A stretch of DNA of 64,000 bases from assembly GCA_963780165.1 (NCBI GenBank), contig CAWABB010000001.1, positions 1,426,001 to 1,490,000 of the forward strand. Direction: 5' to 3'. The stretch's first letter is position 1. Each line of letters starts with the position of its first letter. The notes under the pieces were generated by a model. That model had not been told where the DNA came from, made no database searches, and saw only the letters and a list, made by a program, of their open reading frames with translations. Source of the DNA: CAWABB01 sp963780165. GTDB lineage: Bacteria; Bacteroidota; Ignavibacteria; UBA10030; UBA6906. Made by a program: the position numbers and the translations under genes. Shown one piece after another: positions 52,923 through 60,761 of this stretch.

Positions 52923-53399
52923 CTATTTCTTTTCGTCCGCCGCTTTGGGGACTTTCACCAGTGGCACCTGGTCAATGATCTGCGCATCAACGAGCGTCAG
53001 CATCTGATTTTCCACCTGGAGGAATCGCGCGGCTGTCACCGTTCCCACCGCCTTCGCGGACTTCTTGTAGTACTTCTCCAGCAGATCGTTTCTGTCGTTG
53101 GCGATGTTAAAGGACTCCTTGACAAGCTCCTCGGCCATCTTCTCGTCAATCTTGTCGTAGTTGGCGGCATATTTCTTGATCACCGCCATCCGCCTGTCGC
53201 CCAGCTTGCTCAACTCAACATCGTACTCGCGGTAGATCGGCCAGAAGGCGTCAGCCTGCGCCTGCGTCATCGGGACCGAGGCTGTTATGATCGCCACTTT
53301 CTGGGTTTTGAGATCCTGACGCAGCAATTCGAGTGTCTTGTCCTGAGCAAGGGCGGTTGTTGTGATGGCCAGTAAGGCAATGATAAGAAGAGGTTTCAT
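52923..53399 (-). CDS. Secreted helical protein, hypothetical (Spy/CpxP-like length)
   Basis: About 158 residues. Signal peptide MKPLLIIALLAITTTALAQ. The mature part is mostly charged helices (LELLRQDLKTQKVAIITASVPMTQAQADAFWPIYREYDVELSKLG), as in Spy/CpxP-type periplasmic chaperones or sensor proteins, but without the LTxxQ motif that defines them. The FWPIYREYDxE block is found in many Bacteroidota envelope proteins of unknown role. The ATG at 53399 has GGAGAT six bases upstream. Confidence 0.6.
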   Translation of the reverse strand: MKPLLIIALLAITTTALAQDKTLELLRQDLKTQKVAIITASVPMTQAQADAFWPIYREYDVELSKLGDRRMAVIKKYAANYDKIDEKMAEELVKESFNIANDRNDLLEKYYKKSAKAVGTVTAARFLQVENQMLTLVDAQIIDQVPLVKVPKAADEKK

Positions 53400-53459
53400 G
53401 GGTATCTCCATAATGAAATTAGTGAATGTAGCAAATACTGCGATTGTCCGGTGTCTGTG

Positions 53460-54257
53460 TCACGAACGCCGATCCTGCTCGGCGGTGAATGTCCGAAACA
53501 GGCGACGACGGTCGCTCTCGAAGTGATAGACCTTCGCCACCTCGATCCGCCTGGCCAGGAGGCTGAAGACCGCAATCCCTACGAGCACGCCGATCAGCGG
53601 ACCCGCCCAATAGATCCAGAATCCATCCCATTGTCCGGAGATGATTGCAGGGCCGAGGCTGCGGGCAGGATTTGTGCTGGTCCCCGATACTGGCGATTCA
53701 GCATACACCATGATGGCGTACAAGAACGGAAACAGCGCAGGGGTGTACGGACGAAGCGGTCGAAATCCAAGAAATATACACAATCCCGCGATCAATAGGA
53801 AGGTGGCAATCACCTCTCCCATCAACACTTCTGCGGTGGTGTACCCCCCGCCCGGCAATGTCGCCCCGAACGCCACGCTTTCGCCCATCGATCCCCACAA
53901 AAGGAGCGGGATTGAGCCTATTGTCGCGCCCACCAGTTGGGCGAGGACATAGCAAATGGCGGTCCGTGATCCCATCTTGCCCATCATCCAGAATCCGAAT
54001 GTTACCACCGGATTGATGTGCGCTCCACTCTCCTTTCCGACAGGTGAAATTGCGATCAGCGCACCTGTGGTTCCGAACAGGAATCCGGTGATCAACCTCC
54101 GCAGCCCTTCATCCGGTATCGCTTGCGCGCCGGGGCTGCCGGATCCAAACATGAGAATTACCACCGTCAATCCGACGAGCACCAATAACGCCGTACCCGC
54201 AAGCTCTGCGAGCAGGGGTTGCCAGGGGACCGGTTGACTCTTTCCGGGGCTGTTCAT
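53460..54257 (-). CDS. MIP family channel (aquaporin/glycerol facilitator type)
   Basis: About 265 residues, six hydrophobic helices and two half-helices. The first pore motif is SGAHINPVVT (NPV in place of NPA) and the second GTSTNPARSLGPA (NPA). Conserved segments are LLAELAGTALLVLVGL at the start and WAGPLIGVLVG at the end. It passes water or small neutral solutes. The NPV form changes the pore but is tolerated in the family; the selectivity filter cannot be read confidently. It starts 10 bases from the stop of the GH13 gene on the same strand. Confidence 0.85.
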   Translation of the reverse strand: MNSPGKSQPVPWQPLLAELAGTALLVLVGLTVVILMFGSGSPGAQAIPDEGLRRLITGFLFGTTGALIAISPVGKESGAHINPVVTFGFWMMGKMGSRTAICYVLAQLVGATIGSIPLLLWGSMGESVAFGATLPGGGYTTAEVLMGEVIATFLLIAGLCIFLGFRPLRPYTPALFPFLYAIMVYAESPVSGTSTNPARSLGPAIISGQWDGFWIYWAGPLIGVLVGIAVFSLLARRIEVAKVYHFESDRRRLFRTFTAEQDRRS

Positions 54258-54267
54258 ATGAGCGTCT

Positions 54268-55761
54268 TCACGTCTTCGCTGCGTCAGGCGAGACCACAGC
54301 AAACACGTGGTATGACCACGGTTGCATATCGAGATAGAGACCTCGGGCCGTAAGATCGCTCCCGTCCCGATCGTGGCTTTCGTGACCCATGAGGTCCATG
54401 AACCGGACCGTTTGGCCGGTCAGACCACAGTCAGGGAAACGGACGTAGCACTGGCTCTGGTTCTCTGCAAAGTTGACGACGACCAGCCAGCGAAGGCCGT
54501 CGGGACTCTTCCAGCATGAGGCAATGAAGCACTCCGATGTCCAGTTCCCTTCCCAGGCGGGAACACATTCGAGCAGATGCCACTGACCCTCCCGCACGAT
54601 AGTCTGGGAGAGAAGCTCCAGAAGCCGGTCGTAGAACTTCTGGAGCAGTTCGTCCGGGGGCTCGTGCGGACCCCGAACCAGGTGAGGAGAGATGCGCTTC
54701 CTCCGGCCGGTCAACTGACCGTCATGGAAGAACCGAAGTCCCGGCGAAAGGAACGTTATGACCGCCGAGGCCTCGTGCTTCGTCTGTGCAAAAGTTGATG
54801 CCGCGCGTGGCTCGTCATGATTCTCCAGGAACCGGGCGAGCCTGTTCTGATAGTCGAGACCTGCCAGCAAATGTTCCCGCACAGGCCTTGCGTGCCCTTC
54901 GCGCAGGCGATCGTAGAGCCGCTTGTCGTACGCGTAGTCGAAGCCCTCCTGCATCATTCTCCATTCCAGATCCCAGTAGACTTCGGCCATGAAGCGAAAT
55001 TCCGGGAACCGCTCACGAACCCGATGGATCACCGCTGGCCAGAACGGCTGCGGTCGGCGGCCCCACGTCCGCTCGAATACTTCAGGCAGGACGAGCATGG
55101 CCATGTCGCAGCGGACTCCGTCACACTGCGCAGCGATCTTCAAAAGCTCTCCAGCCATTGCTTCCTGCGTGGCCGGATTGCTGTAGTCCAGCTGCAGCGT
55201 GTCCGGCCAGCCGGCAAAATACGGATCCCGCCCGTATGCCAGCACCCGATCCCCGCGTTCGGTCCTGCAAAGCGTGTAGTTGGCGGGCGAATTCCCAAGG
55301 TCTGCTTCGGTTCCACGGACGAAGTAGTCGGGGTGACTCTCCACCCAGGGGTGATCGAGCGCCATATGATTGGGGACGAAGTCGAGCATGAGTTTCAGTC
55401 CTCGCCTCCGGAGGCGTTCACGGAGACGTGCAAGCGCCGCATCGCCTCCCAGGTCCGGATGAACGGCATATCCAGTGATCGCAAATCCGGAGCCGGCAAT
55501 ATCGCTTTCAGTCAGATCCGGCAGCGTATCCTGAAACTCATTCCGCCATTCGGCGTTGCTGCGCGACACACGTCGCCCGGCCTCCCCCGTGCACCAGACG
55601 CTCAGAAACCAGACCCAGTCGAACCCCATACCGGCAACGCGATCCAGGTCGGCGTCGGGAATGTCATCCAGCGTCGCGCGGCGGCCGAGGGAGCCCGACA
55701 GTTCCGTCATCCAGACGCGTGTGTTGACCTGATAGAGCGATGGATACAGTGGTTTCACCAT
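54268..55761 (-). CDS. Glycoside hydrolase family 13 (alpha-amylase type) enzyme
   Basis: About 497 residues. (beta/alpha)8 barrel with the catalytic Asp in GVRCDMAML, the acid/base Glu in FRFMAEVYWD and the third Asp in FLENHDEPRAA. LKLMLDFVPNHMALDHPW is conserved region I. A C-terminal beta domain (QCYVRFPDCGL... GLYLDMQPWSYHVFAV) follows. There is no signal peptide, so it is cytoplasmic. It is inferred to hydrolyse or transglycosylate alpha-glucans or sucrose-like sugars; the exact activity is not readable. The ATG at 55761 is eight bases after AAGGAT; a GTG at 55776 is in frame. Confidence 0.9.
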   Translation of the reverse strand: MVKPLYPSLYQVNTRVWMTELSGSLGRRATLDDIPDADLDRVAGMGFDWVWFLSVWCTGEAGRRVSRSNAEWRNEFQDTLPDLTESDIAGSGFAITGYAVHPDLGGDAALARLRERLRRRGLKLMLDFVPNHMALDHPWVESHPDYFVRGTEADLGNSPANYTLCRTERGDRVLAYGRDPYFAGWPDTLQLDYSNPATQEAMAGELLKIAAQCDGVRCDMAMLVLPEVFERTWGRRPQPFWPAVIHRVRERFPEFRFMAEVYWDLEWRMMQEGFDYAYDKRLYDRLREGHARPVREHLLAGLDYQNRLARFLENHDEPRAASTFAQTKHEASAVITFLSPGLRFFHDGQLTGRRKRISPHLVRGPHEPPDELLQKFYDRLLELLSQTIVREGQWHLLECVPAWEGNWTSECFIASCWKSPDGLRWLVVVNFAENQSQCYVRFPDCGLTGQTVRFMDLMGHESHDRDGSDLTARGLYLDMQPWSYHVFAVVSPDAAKT

Positions 55762-55765
55762 GCTA

Positions 55766-55993
55766 TCATCCTTCACCTTGGCCTGTGCCCGTCAGGCTTG
55801 CGTTCCGCGGGCCCGGCAATGGTTCATGTGAAAGTGACAACTTGTCCCGTGCCTCCTTCGCTGCCACGTACAGCCCCGCGGTCGTCTGCTTCTCCTTTGG
55901 AATCTGCTGGCCCGGCCGGGAGCTTTGATTCTGGCCGAGGGCTGTGGAGATCACGAGCACCGCGATGAGAATGACGGGCAGGTCGGCACTCAA
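55766..55993 (-). pseudogene. Truncated rhodanese-domain protein (remnant)
   Basis: 75 codons. Signal-like start MSADLPVILIAVLVISTALG, then QIPKEKQTTAGLYVAAKEARDKL. The last stretch matches the first strand and helix of a rhodanese-domain protein (typical form kqTTlGLYVTAKEAYE), but the domain stops after about 35 residues and the active-site Cys loop is absent. The next 25 residues are unrelated and the stop lies 5 bases from the GH13 start. It is best read as a decayed gene. Confidence 0.5.
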
Positions 55994-56044
55994 CTATATT
56001 CTCATGTAGATGTTTCCGGAGTCATCAAAGGGATAGACCTTCCT

Positions 56045-56281
56045 CTACTTTACGGAATACCCCTTCCCTTCAAGGCAAGCAGAGTAGGCTTTCTTGAAGC
56101 TGTCGATCTTTGCTTGATCCGTAACTACGGCTTTTTGTTGGGCTTGCTGCTCCTGCTTCGCATCCTTCTGCTTCTTCGCCCTGACCCCTCCCATGCCGCC
56201 TGCCGCTGCGCCGATTGCCGCTCCCTTCCCTGCATCGCCCGCGATGGCTCCGATCGCGACGCCCACCAGCTCATTGATCAT
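56045..56281 (-). CDS. Glycine-zipper protein, 5' end shortened at a repeat
   Basis: 78 residues from the ATG at 56281. GVAIGAIAGDAGKGAAIGAAAGGMGGVRAKKQKD is a glycine-zipper membrane-inserting helix pair, followed by a Gln/Lys-rich linker and IDSFKKAYSACLEGKGYSVK. Related proteins normally have a lipoprotein or signal sequence in front; here the upstream sequence is the 84-bp repeat and the ATG lies at its end. The open frame continues to 56455 without family similarity. It may be a broken gene still read from the repeat's ATG. Confidence 0.45.
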   Translation of the reverse strand: MINELVGVAIGAIAGDAGKGAAIGAAAGGMGGVRAKKQKDAKQEQQAQQKAVVTDQAKIDSFKKAYSACLEGKGYSVK

Positions 56282-56358
56282 ACACACAACGGGGCACAGT
56301 GCGCGTTCCAACCTCCAAATCGGTACTGTGCCGTTCAAGGATGTCGTTGGAACGGCAC
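56275..56358. repeat. 84-bp dispersed repeat, copy B
   Basis: Gapless match to 16121-16204. Inverted arms GTGCGCGTTCCAAC (56299-56312) and GTTGGAACGGCAC (56346-56358) pair nearly perfectly; a second possible stem is GGCACAGT (56293-56300) with ACTGTGCC (56325-56332). Base changes between copies A and B in the arms are largely compensatory in pairing. It is joined to the 5' end of the glycine-zipper gene. Confidence 0.7.
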
Positions 56359-56563
56359 CAGCCATAAAGCATGGGAGCCCCCGCAGGGCTAACAAGCACA
56401 CGAAGCCCACGTCCACGTGAACCAGCCCGGTAGGCCACAGACCGATGCCGGACAATCCCGCACCCAGGCCCGCTTAGAGAAGGCCTGCGAAGACGCCGAA
56501 GAGGAGCGTGATGGTGGCCGCTGCCACAGCGACCCTGACCGGGGGTCAGCGGGTTCCCTGCGG

Positions 56564-57727
56564 CTACCCGAGCCGGGTACCCTCTGCCTCGAGAGCGCCT
56601 CCCGTAGGCAGCTTGCTCCAGCTCCGCCGCTGCCATTCCTCTTTGAGGACTTCAACCGCTGCCTGCTCCAGGAACTCCGGCGCGGCCCACTTGTCCACAT
56701 CGAAGTCGTGCTTGATGTAGCCGTGGCTCAGCATGAAATCCTTGCCGATCTTGATGCACTGCATGTTCTGCGCGCTCAGGCTCGGCACCATGTCGACGTG
56801 CTTGATACCTTTGTACGTGTCCTCGGCATCCAGATAGAACGTCTGCCGGTTGAGGATCGCTCCTGCAGCGCGCTTATTCTCGTTCGCCCAGCGTCCGACC
56901 TTGATCATGGCCTTCATGTAGGCGATGACAAGCTCGGGGTGCTCCTTGGCCATCACGTCGGTGCAGGTGATGACGGCGGGGGTGTTGGCAACCTGCACGG
57001 TCCAGTCCGGGTACCGGGACAGGTCCTCGATCAACTTGATCTGACCCGTAGCCTCCTGGAGATGCTGGAAAACCTTGCTCTGGGTGTAGATCGCATCTAC
57101 GGTGCCCGCGAGTAGTGCTTTCTCCAGCGGGCGGAAGGCGAGGTCGTGCTTGTGGTCGCGGCGCATCCATAGCTCAGATGGGTTGTTCATCGGCGGGACC
57201 AGCATCTCCGGCTTGTCATACCAGTCGTCGGGATACGGAAACTCTACGAGCTTCACATCGTCCATGGTCATGTCGTGCAGCATCAGCATGTTTTCGATGC
57301 CCATGTGTTCCTGGATCCGCCACCAGTCGTTCTTGATGGTGTTCAGGCTCTTCGAGATGCCAATCTTCTTTCCTTTCAGATCCTTCATCCGGAAGATCTT
57401 GTCGCCGGCGCGCACGGCCATGCCGCCGCCCTCGTAGACCCATGTTGCCCCAAGGAGCACGGTTCGGCGGATATCGGCGTGAACATGGATTGGGGGATAG
57501 AGGCCGCCGAAGCGGATCAGGTTGTCGAGGTTGTGGACGTAGTGCGGGTACCAGTTGTTCTCGGGTGCGTGGCGGAAGTATGCGTACTCGACGCCGATCT
57601 TCTTGAATTCCTCACGGCACCAGCCTAGCTCCTGGTCGACATTGTTGGCAGACACCATCGGGCAGTTGGTGAACCATACTTCCTTCCAGTTCAACGGTAC
57701 TTTCGTAGATACTCTTTCTGTAGACAT
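56564..57727 (-). CDS. DszB-like sulfinate desulfinase / ABC substrate-binding-fold protein
   Basis: About 387 residues. Periplasmic-binding-protein fold like DszB, which removes sulfite from aromatic sulfinates, but with no signal peptide, so cytoplasmic. Cys22 in FTNCPMVSAN, His62 and Arg72 (YPHYVHNLDNLIRFGG) match the DszB catalytic Cys, His and Arg, with the same ten-residue His-Arg spacing and RFGGxxPP. The end has DKWAAPEFLEQ, as in DszB (QWAAPEFL). It could instead be a cytosolic binding protein of the SsuA/NMT1 type. The ATG at 57727 has AGGGG six bases upstream. Downstream of SulP and BASS genes on the same strand. Confidence 0.65.
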   Translation of the reverse strand: MSTERVSTKVPLNWKEVWFTNCPMVSANNVDQELGWCREEFKKIGVEYAYFRHAPENNWYPHYVHNLDNLIRFGGLYPPIHVHADIRRTVLLGATWVYEGGGMAVRAGDKIFRMKDLKGKKIGISKSLNTIKNDWWRIQEHMGIENMLMLHDMTMDDVKLVEFPYPDDWYDKPEMLVPPMNNPSELWMRRDHKHDLAFRPLEKALLAGTVDAIYTQSKVFQHLQEATGQIKLIEDLSRYPDWTVQVANTPAVITCTDVMAKEHPELVIAYMKAMIKVGRWANENKRAAGAILNRQTFYLDAEDTYKGIKHVDMVPSLSAQNMQCIKIGKDFMLSHGYIKHDFDVDKWAAPEFLEQAAVEVLKEEWQRRSWSKLPTGGALEAEGTRLG

Positions 57728-57999
57728 GGCTTGCCCCTTTGCTAAAATGACTTGCTGTGAGATCTTTGAGAGGTCTCCGGGAAAGCAGACCGTCGGTTTG
57801 CCGCTAGCTGATTCTTGTGCTTTTGCCTTGGCTGCGCTTGTGGCTGCCTTCTTGGTCTTCGCAGCGCTTTTGCCTGGTTCCTTGGCCAGGGATGCGTTCC
57901 TCCGGCTGATTGCCGGTCGCGGGGCAGGCAGTGATGGCGCCTTCCGGATCGCCCGGCCACCCGGGGAAGTCAGTTGTGTTCGCGGAACCCTCCCTGCTG
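57728..57999. other. Spacer between SulP and the DszB-like gene, open in frame with the latter
   Basis: 272 bases. The minus-strand frame of the DszB-like gene stays open to 58003 and would add 92 residues, rich in Lys and Ala (GKSAAKTKKAATSAAKAKA). That piece is unlike DszB or a signal peptide. A strong ribosome site exists only for the ATG at 57727. It could be a leader, a remnant or a real extension. Confidence 0.4.
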
Positions 58000-59770
58000 T
58001 CATTCCTTAGTGGTTTCATCGTGCGGAACTCTCTGTGCCTTCAGCGTGCGCAATGCCAGATCGGGATTGATGCTGGACACTGCATCGTACTGTGTCAGGT
58101 GGACCTTGCCGGTCAGCTCTTCCAGGAAATGCGATCGCTTCAGGCGGTCCATGACCGGCCCTTTCACCTCGGACAGGTGCAGAGTGATCCCGCCGTCCTT
58201 GAGCCGGTGGTTGACCGCCTCAAGGCTTTCCAGCGCCGAGGCGTCAATCGTATTGACTGCCGGGCATTCGAGGATGACGTGGCGGACCGCAGGGTTGGCT
58301 GCGACCGTTTGGTTGATGTAATCCTCGATGAAGCGAGCGTTCGGGAAATAGAGACTGGCGTCCACCCGGAGCGACATGATCTCGGGGTCGGTCACCACCG
58401 TATGGCGGATCACGTTGCGGAAATTCATGGTGCCCGGGAATCTGGCCCACGACCGCCACATGCGGCTTCGACGTATGGTAGAGGTGGAGGAAGATCGAGA
58501 GACCGACGCCCGCCAACAGCCCCGCCTCCACGCCCTCGACCAGGGTGAGGAGGATGGTGGCGGCCATCGCCGCGCCATCGGCCCAGGAATAATGCCAGGT
58601 GTGCTTGAGGGCGCTGAGATTCACGAGCGACAGGACCGCGACGATGATGGTGGCGGCCAGGGTCGCGTTCGGGAGAAAGTAGAGCAGCGGCGTCAGAAAC
58701 AGCGTGGCGAGCGCGATGCCGACCGCCGTGAAGGCACCGGCGGCAGGGGTCTCGGCGCCGGCTTCGAAGTTCACCACCGAGCGCGCGAAGCCGCCTGTGA
58801 CCGGAAATCCGCCCGAAACGGCCGCGCCGACATTGGACATGCCGAGCGCGATCAGTTCCTGGTCGGGGTCCACGCGCTGACGGCGCTTGGCGGCGAGCGT
58901 CAGGGCGACCGAGATGGACTCGACATAGCCCACGATGGAGATCAGCAGCGCGGGGACAACGAGCTTCGTCCATAGCCCCACCTCGAACGGCGGCAGGGTG
59001 AGCTTCGGCAAGCCCGTGGGAACCGTGCCGACGATCTTGACGCCGTGCCCGGTAAGCCCCAGGCCCCACACGGCGGCGGTGGTCACGACGATGGCCACGA
59101 CCGGGCCCACCTTCGCCAGAATGTCGGCAGTTCGTTCGCCCAGCCCAAACTTGCGCAAGAGGGGCTTAAGGCCGCGGCGCACCCAGAAGAGAAAAACCAG
59201 CGACGCGAAGCCGATCACAGCGGTATATGGATTAATGTGGCCGAGATTGGGCACCATGGATTTCAAAAGGTCTACGAAGCTTTCGCCTTCCGCGTGGATG
59301 CCGAGCACGGGCGCGAGCTGGCCGGCCGCGATCTGGATGCCCGAGGCGGTGATGAAGCCCGAGATGACCGGGTGGCTGAGAAAGTTCGCGAGAAATCCCA
59401 GCCGCAGCAGGCCCATGGCGAGCAGCAGCAAGCCCGAGATGGCGGCGAGCGCGATGGTTGCACCCAGATACTCGGAGGTTCCCTGGGACGCGATCTTCGC
59501 CGCGGCGGCCGCGGTCATGAGGCTGACCACGGCGACGGGGCCGACCGCGAGCGCTCGCGAGGTGCCGAAGATCGCATAGAGCATGAGCGGCACCATCGAG
59601 GCATACAGCCCGACCTGCGGCGGGAGCCCCGCCAGAAGCGCGTAGGCGAGCGATTGCGGTATGAGCATGACCGTGACGATCCCCGCCACAATCAGGTCGT
59701 TCGTGAAGGTCCGGCGGGAGTACTCGGCACCCCAGATCAGTATCGGAAAATATTTGCGCAGTCTGTTCAT
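58000..59770 (-). pseudogene. SulP family anion transporter with STAS domain, frameshifted
   Basis: SulP permease for sulfate, bicarbonate or organic anions. The membrane part starts at 59770 (MNRLRKYFPILIWG) with the SulP signature near the N-terminus (NDLIVAGIVTVMLIPQSLAYALLAGLPPQVGLYAS) and about 12 helices. The reading frame shifts at 58433-58438, a CCCGGG run: the membrane part continues as GQIPG, then loses the family pattern, while the frame one base over continues TMNFRNVIRHTVVTDPEIMSLRVDASLYFPNARF into a full STAS domain (to 58000). Removing one base would restore a normal SulP-STAS protein. This may be a sequencing error or a real break; if real, a STAS-less transporter remains. Confidence 0.75.
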
Positions 59771-59784
59771 GAGATTCCGCCAGC

Positions 59785-60672
59785 CTACTGTGATTGTGCA
59801 GGAGACGTTGCCGGTGCCGCCTGGTCGCTCGACCCGCGCTTGCCAAACCACTTCACCGCCAACAATGCGAAGAGCACCATGGTGGGTAGCGCCAGCACAA
59901 CCATGACAATAGCCCTCTGGTCGATCTCGGCAACAGAAAAGAGTGGGGCTATCGCAGCGCCGAGATTCCGGGTCGACAGCCCGATGCTGAGCACGATCTT
60001 CTGGTCATGCCGCATCCCGAATCCAAACCAGTATGGAAAGGCTGTCAGGATAAAGAACAGAATGAACTGTGAAGCCACCGCAAGGCTGCCGGCCACGCTC
60101 ACAATGCCCTGGCCGTAGACGATGATGATGAGAACGAATGTCGCGATGGTGAACAGGGCCGTGATCTTCTTCACCACGGGCTGGATCTTCAAGGCGATTC
60201 CGGACGCGTATTGCCGGATGGCCATCCCGATTGACAGAGGGATCAGGATGACAACCAGCAGCGGCTTCGCGATTGTCCATGCGCTTACCGAGAGACCCTT
60301 GACCAGAAACGGTACGGCAAGAGGCATGAACACGATCGTGCCCAGCGACACGAGGAGCATGAACGCACCCGTGTACCCGAGATCGCCCTTCGCCCTGTCG
60401 ACGAACACCGGAACGAAGGGGGCGCAGGGTGCCATCCCGAGCAGGATCAGGCCGATTGCGTACGGGTACTCCAGCGGAATGATCAGCGTGATCAGATAGG
60501 CAACGGCAGGACCGACAATGAATCCCCAGAGAAGGGTGTGCGCTACGAAGCGGACATCCCGCAATCCCCTCACCGCATTCGCGGGATTCAGCCGGAGACC
60601 CATATCCAGCAGGTTGCCCGCCATGAAAACCACCAGCGAGATCTTCAGGAGTACCGTGGCAGTTTCAATCAT
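59785..60672 (-). CDS. Bile acid:sodium symporter (BASS) family transporter
   Basis: 295 residues and about 9-10 hydrophobic helices of BASS/ACR3 type: KISLVVFMAGNLLDMGL at the start, ILLGMAPCAPFVPVF (the conserved G.(A/S)PC loop) and IVLSIGLSTRNLGAAIAPLF, the late sodium-site block. It imports organic anions with Na+ (bile acids, pantothenate, sulfonate-like compounds) or arsenite in the ACR3 branch. The Cys in APCAP suits both. It lies 14 bases upstream of the SulP start, so the two anion transporters are co-expressed with the DszB-like gene. Confidence 0.85.
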   Translation of the reverse strand: MIETATVLLKISLVVFMAGNLLDMGLRLNPANAVRGLRDVRFVAHTLLWGFIVGPAVAYLITLIIPLEYPYAIGLILLGMAPCAPFVPVFVDRAKGDLGYTGAFMLLVSLGTIVFMPLAVPFLVKGLSVSAWTIAKPLLVVILIPLSIGMAIRQYASGIALKIQPVVKKITALFTIATFVLIIIVYGQGIVSVAGSLAVASQFILFFILTAFPYWFGFGMRHDQKIVLSIGLSTRNLGAAIAPLFSVAEIDQRAIVMVVLALPTMVLFALLAVKWFGKRGSSDQAAPATSPAQSQ

Positions 60673-60761
60673 GACCCAGCCTTTCGAAAGTCAAGTCTTT
60701 CAGTACCCCTACGTATTCAAGCACTCCTCACAAAACTTCCCAGCCCTCGCGTACCACCGTT

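Noticed and set aside
52923..53399. Considered a true Spy/CpxP chaperone
   Set aside because: The defining LTxxQ motifs are absent; only size, export signal and helical charge pattern agree.
56275..56358. Repeat considered as an integron attC site
   Set aside because: The inverted arms are reminiscent of attC, but the conserved GTTRRRY/RYYYAAC core pair with spacers is not in place and no integrase or cassette array is seen.
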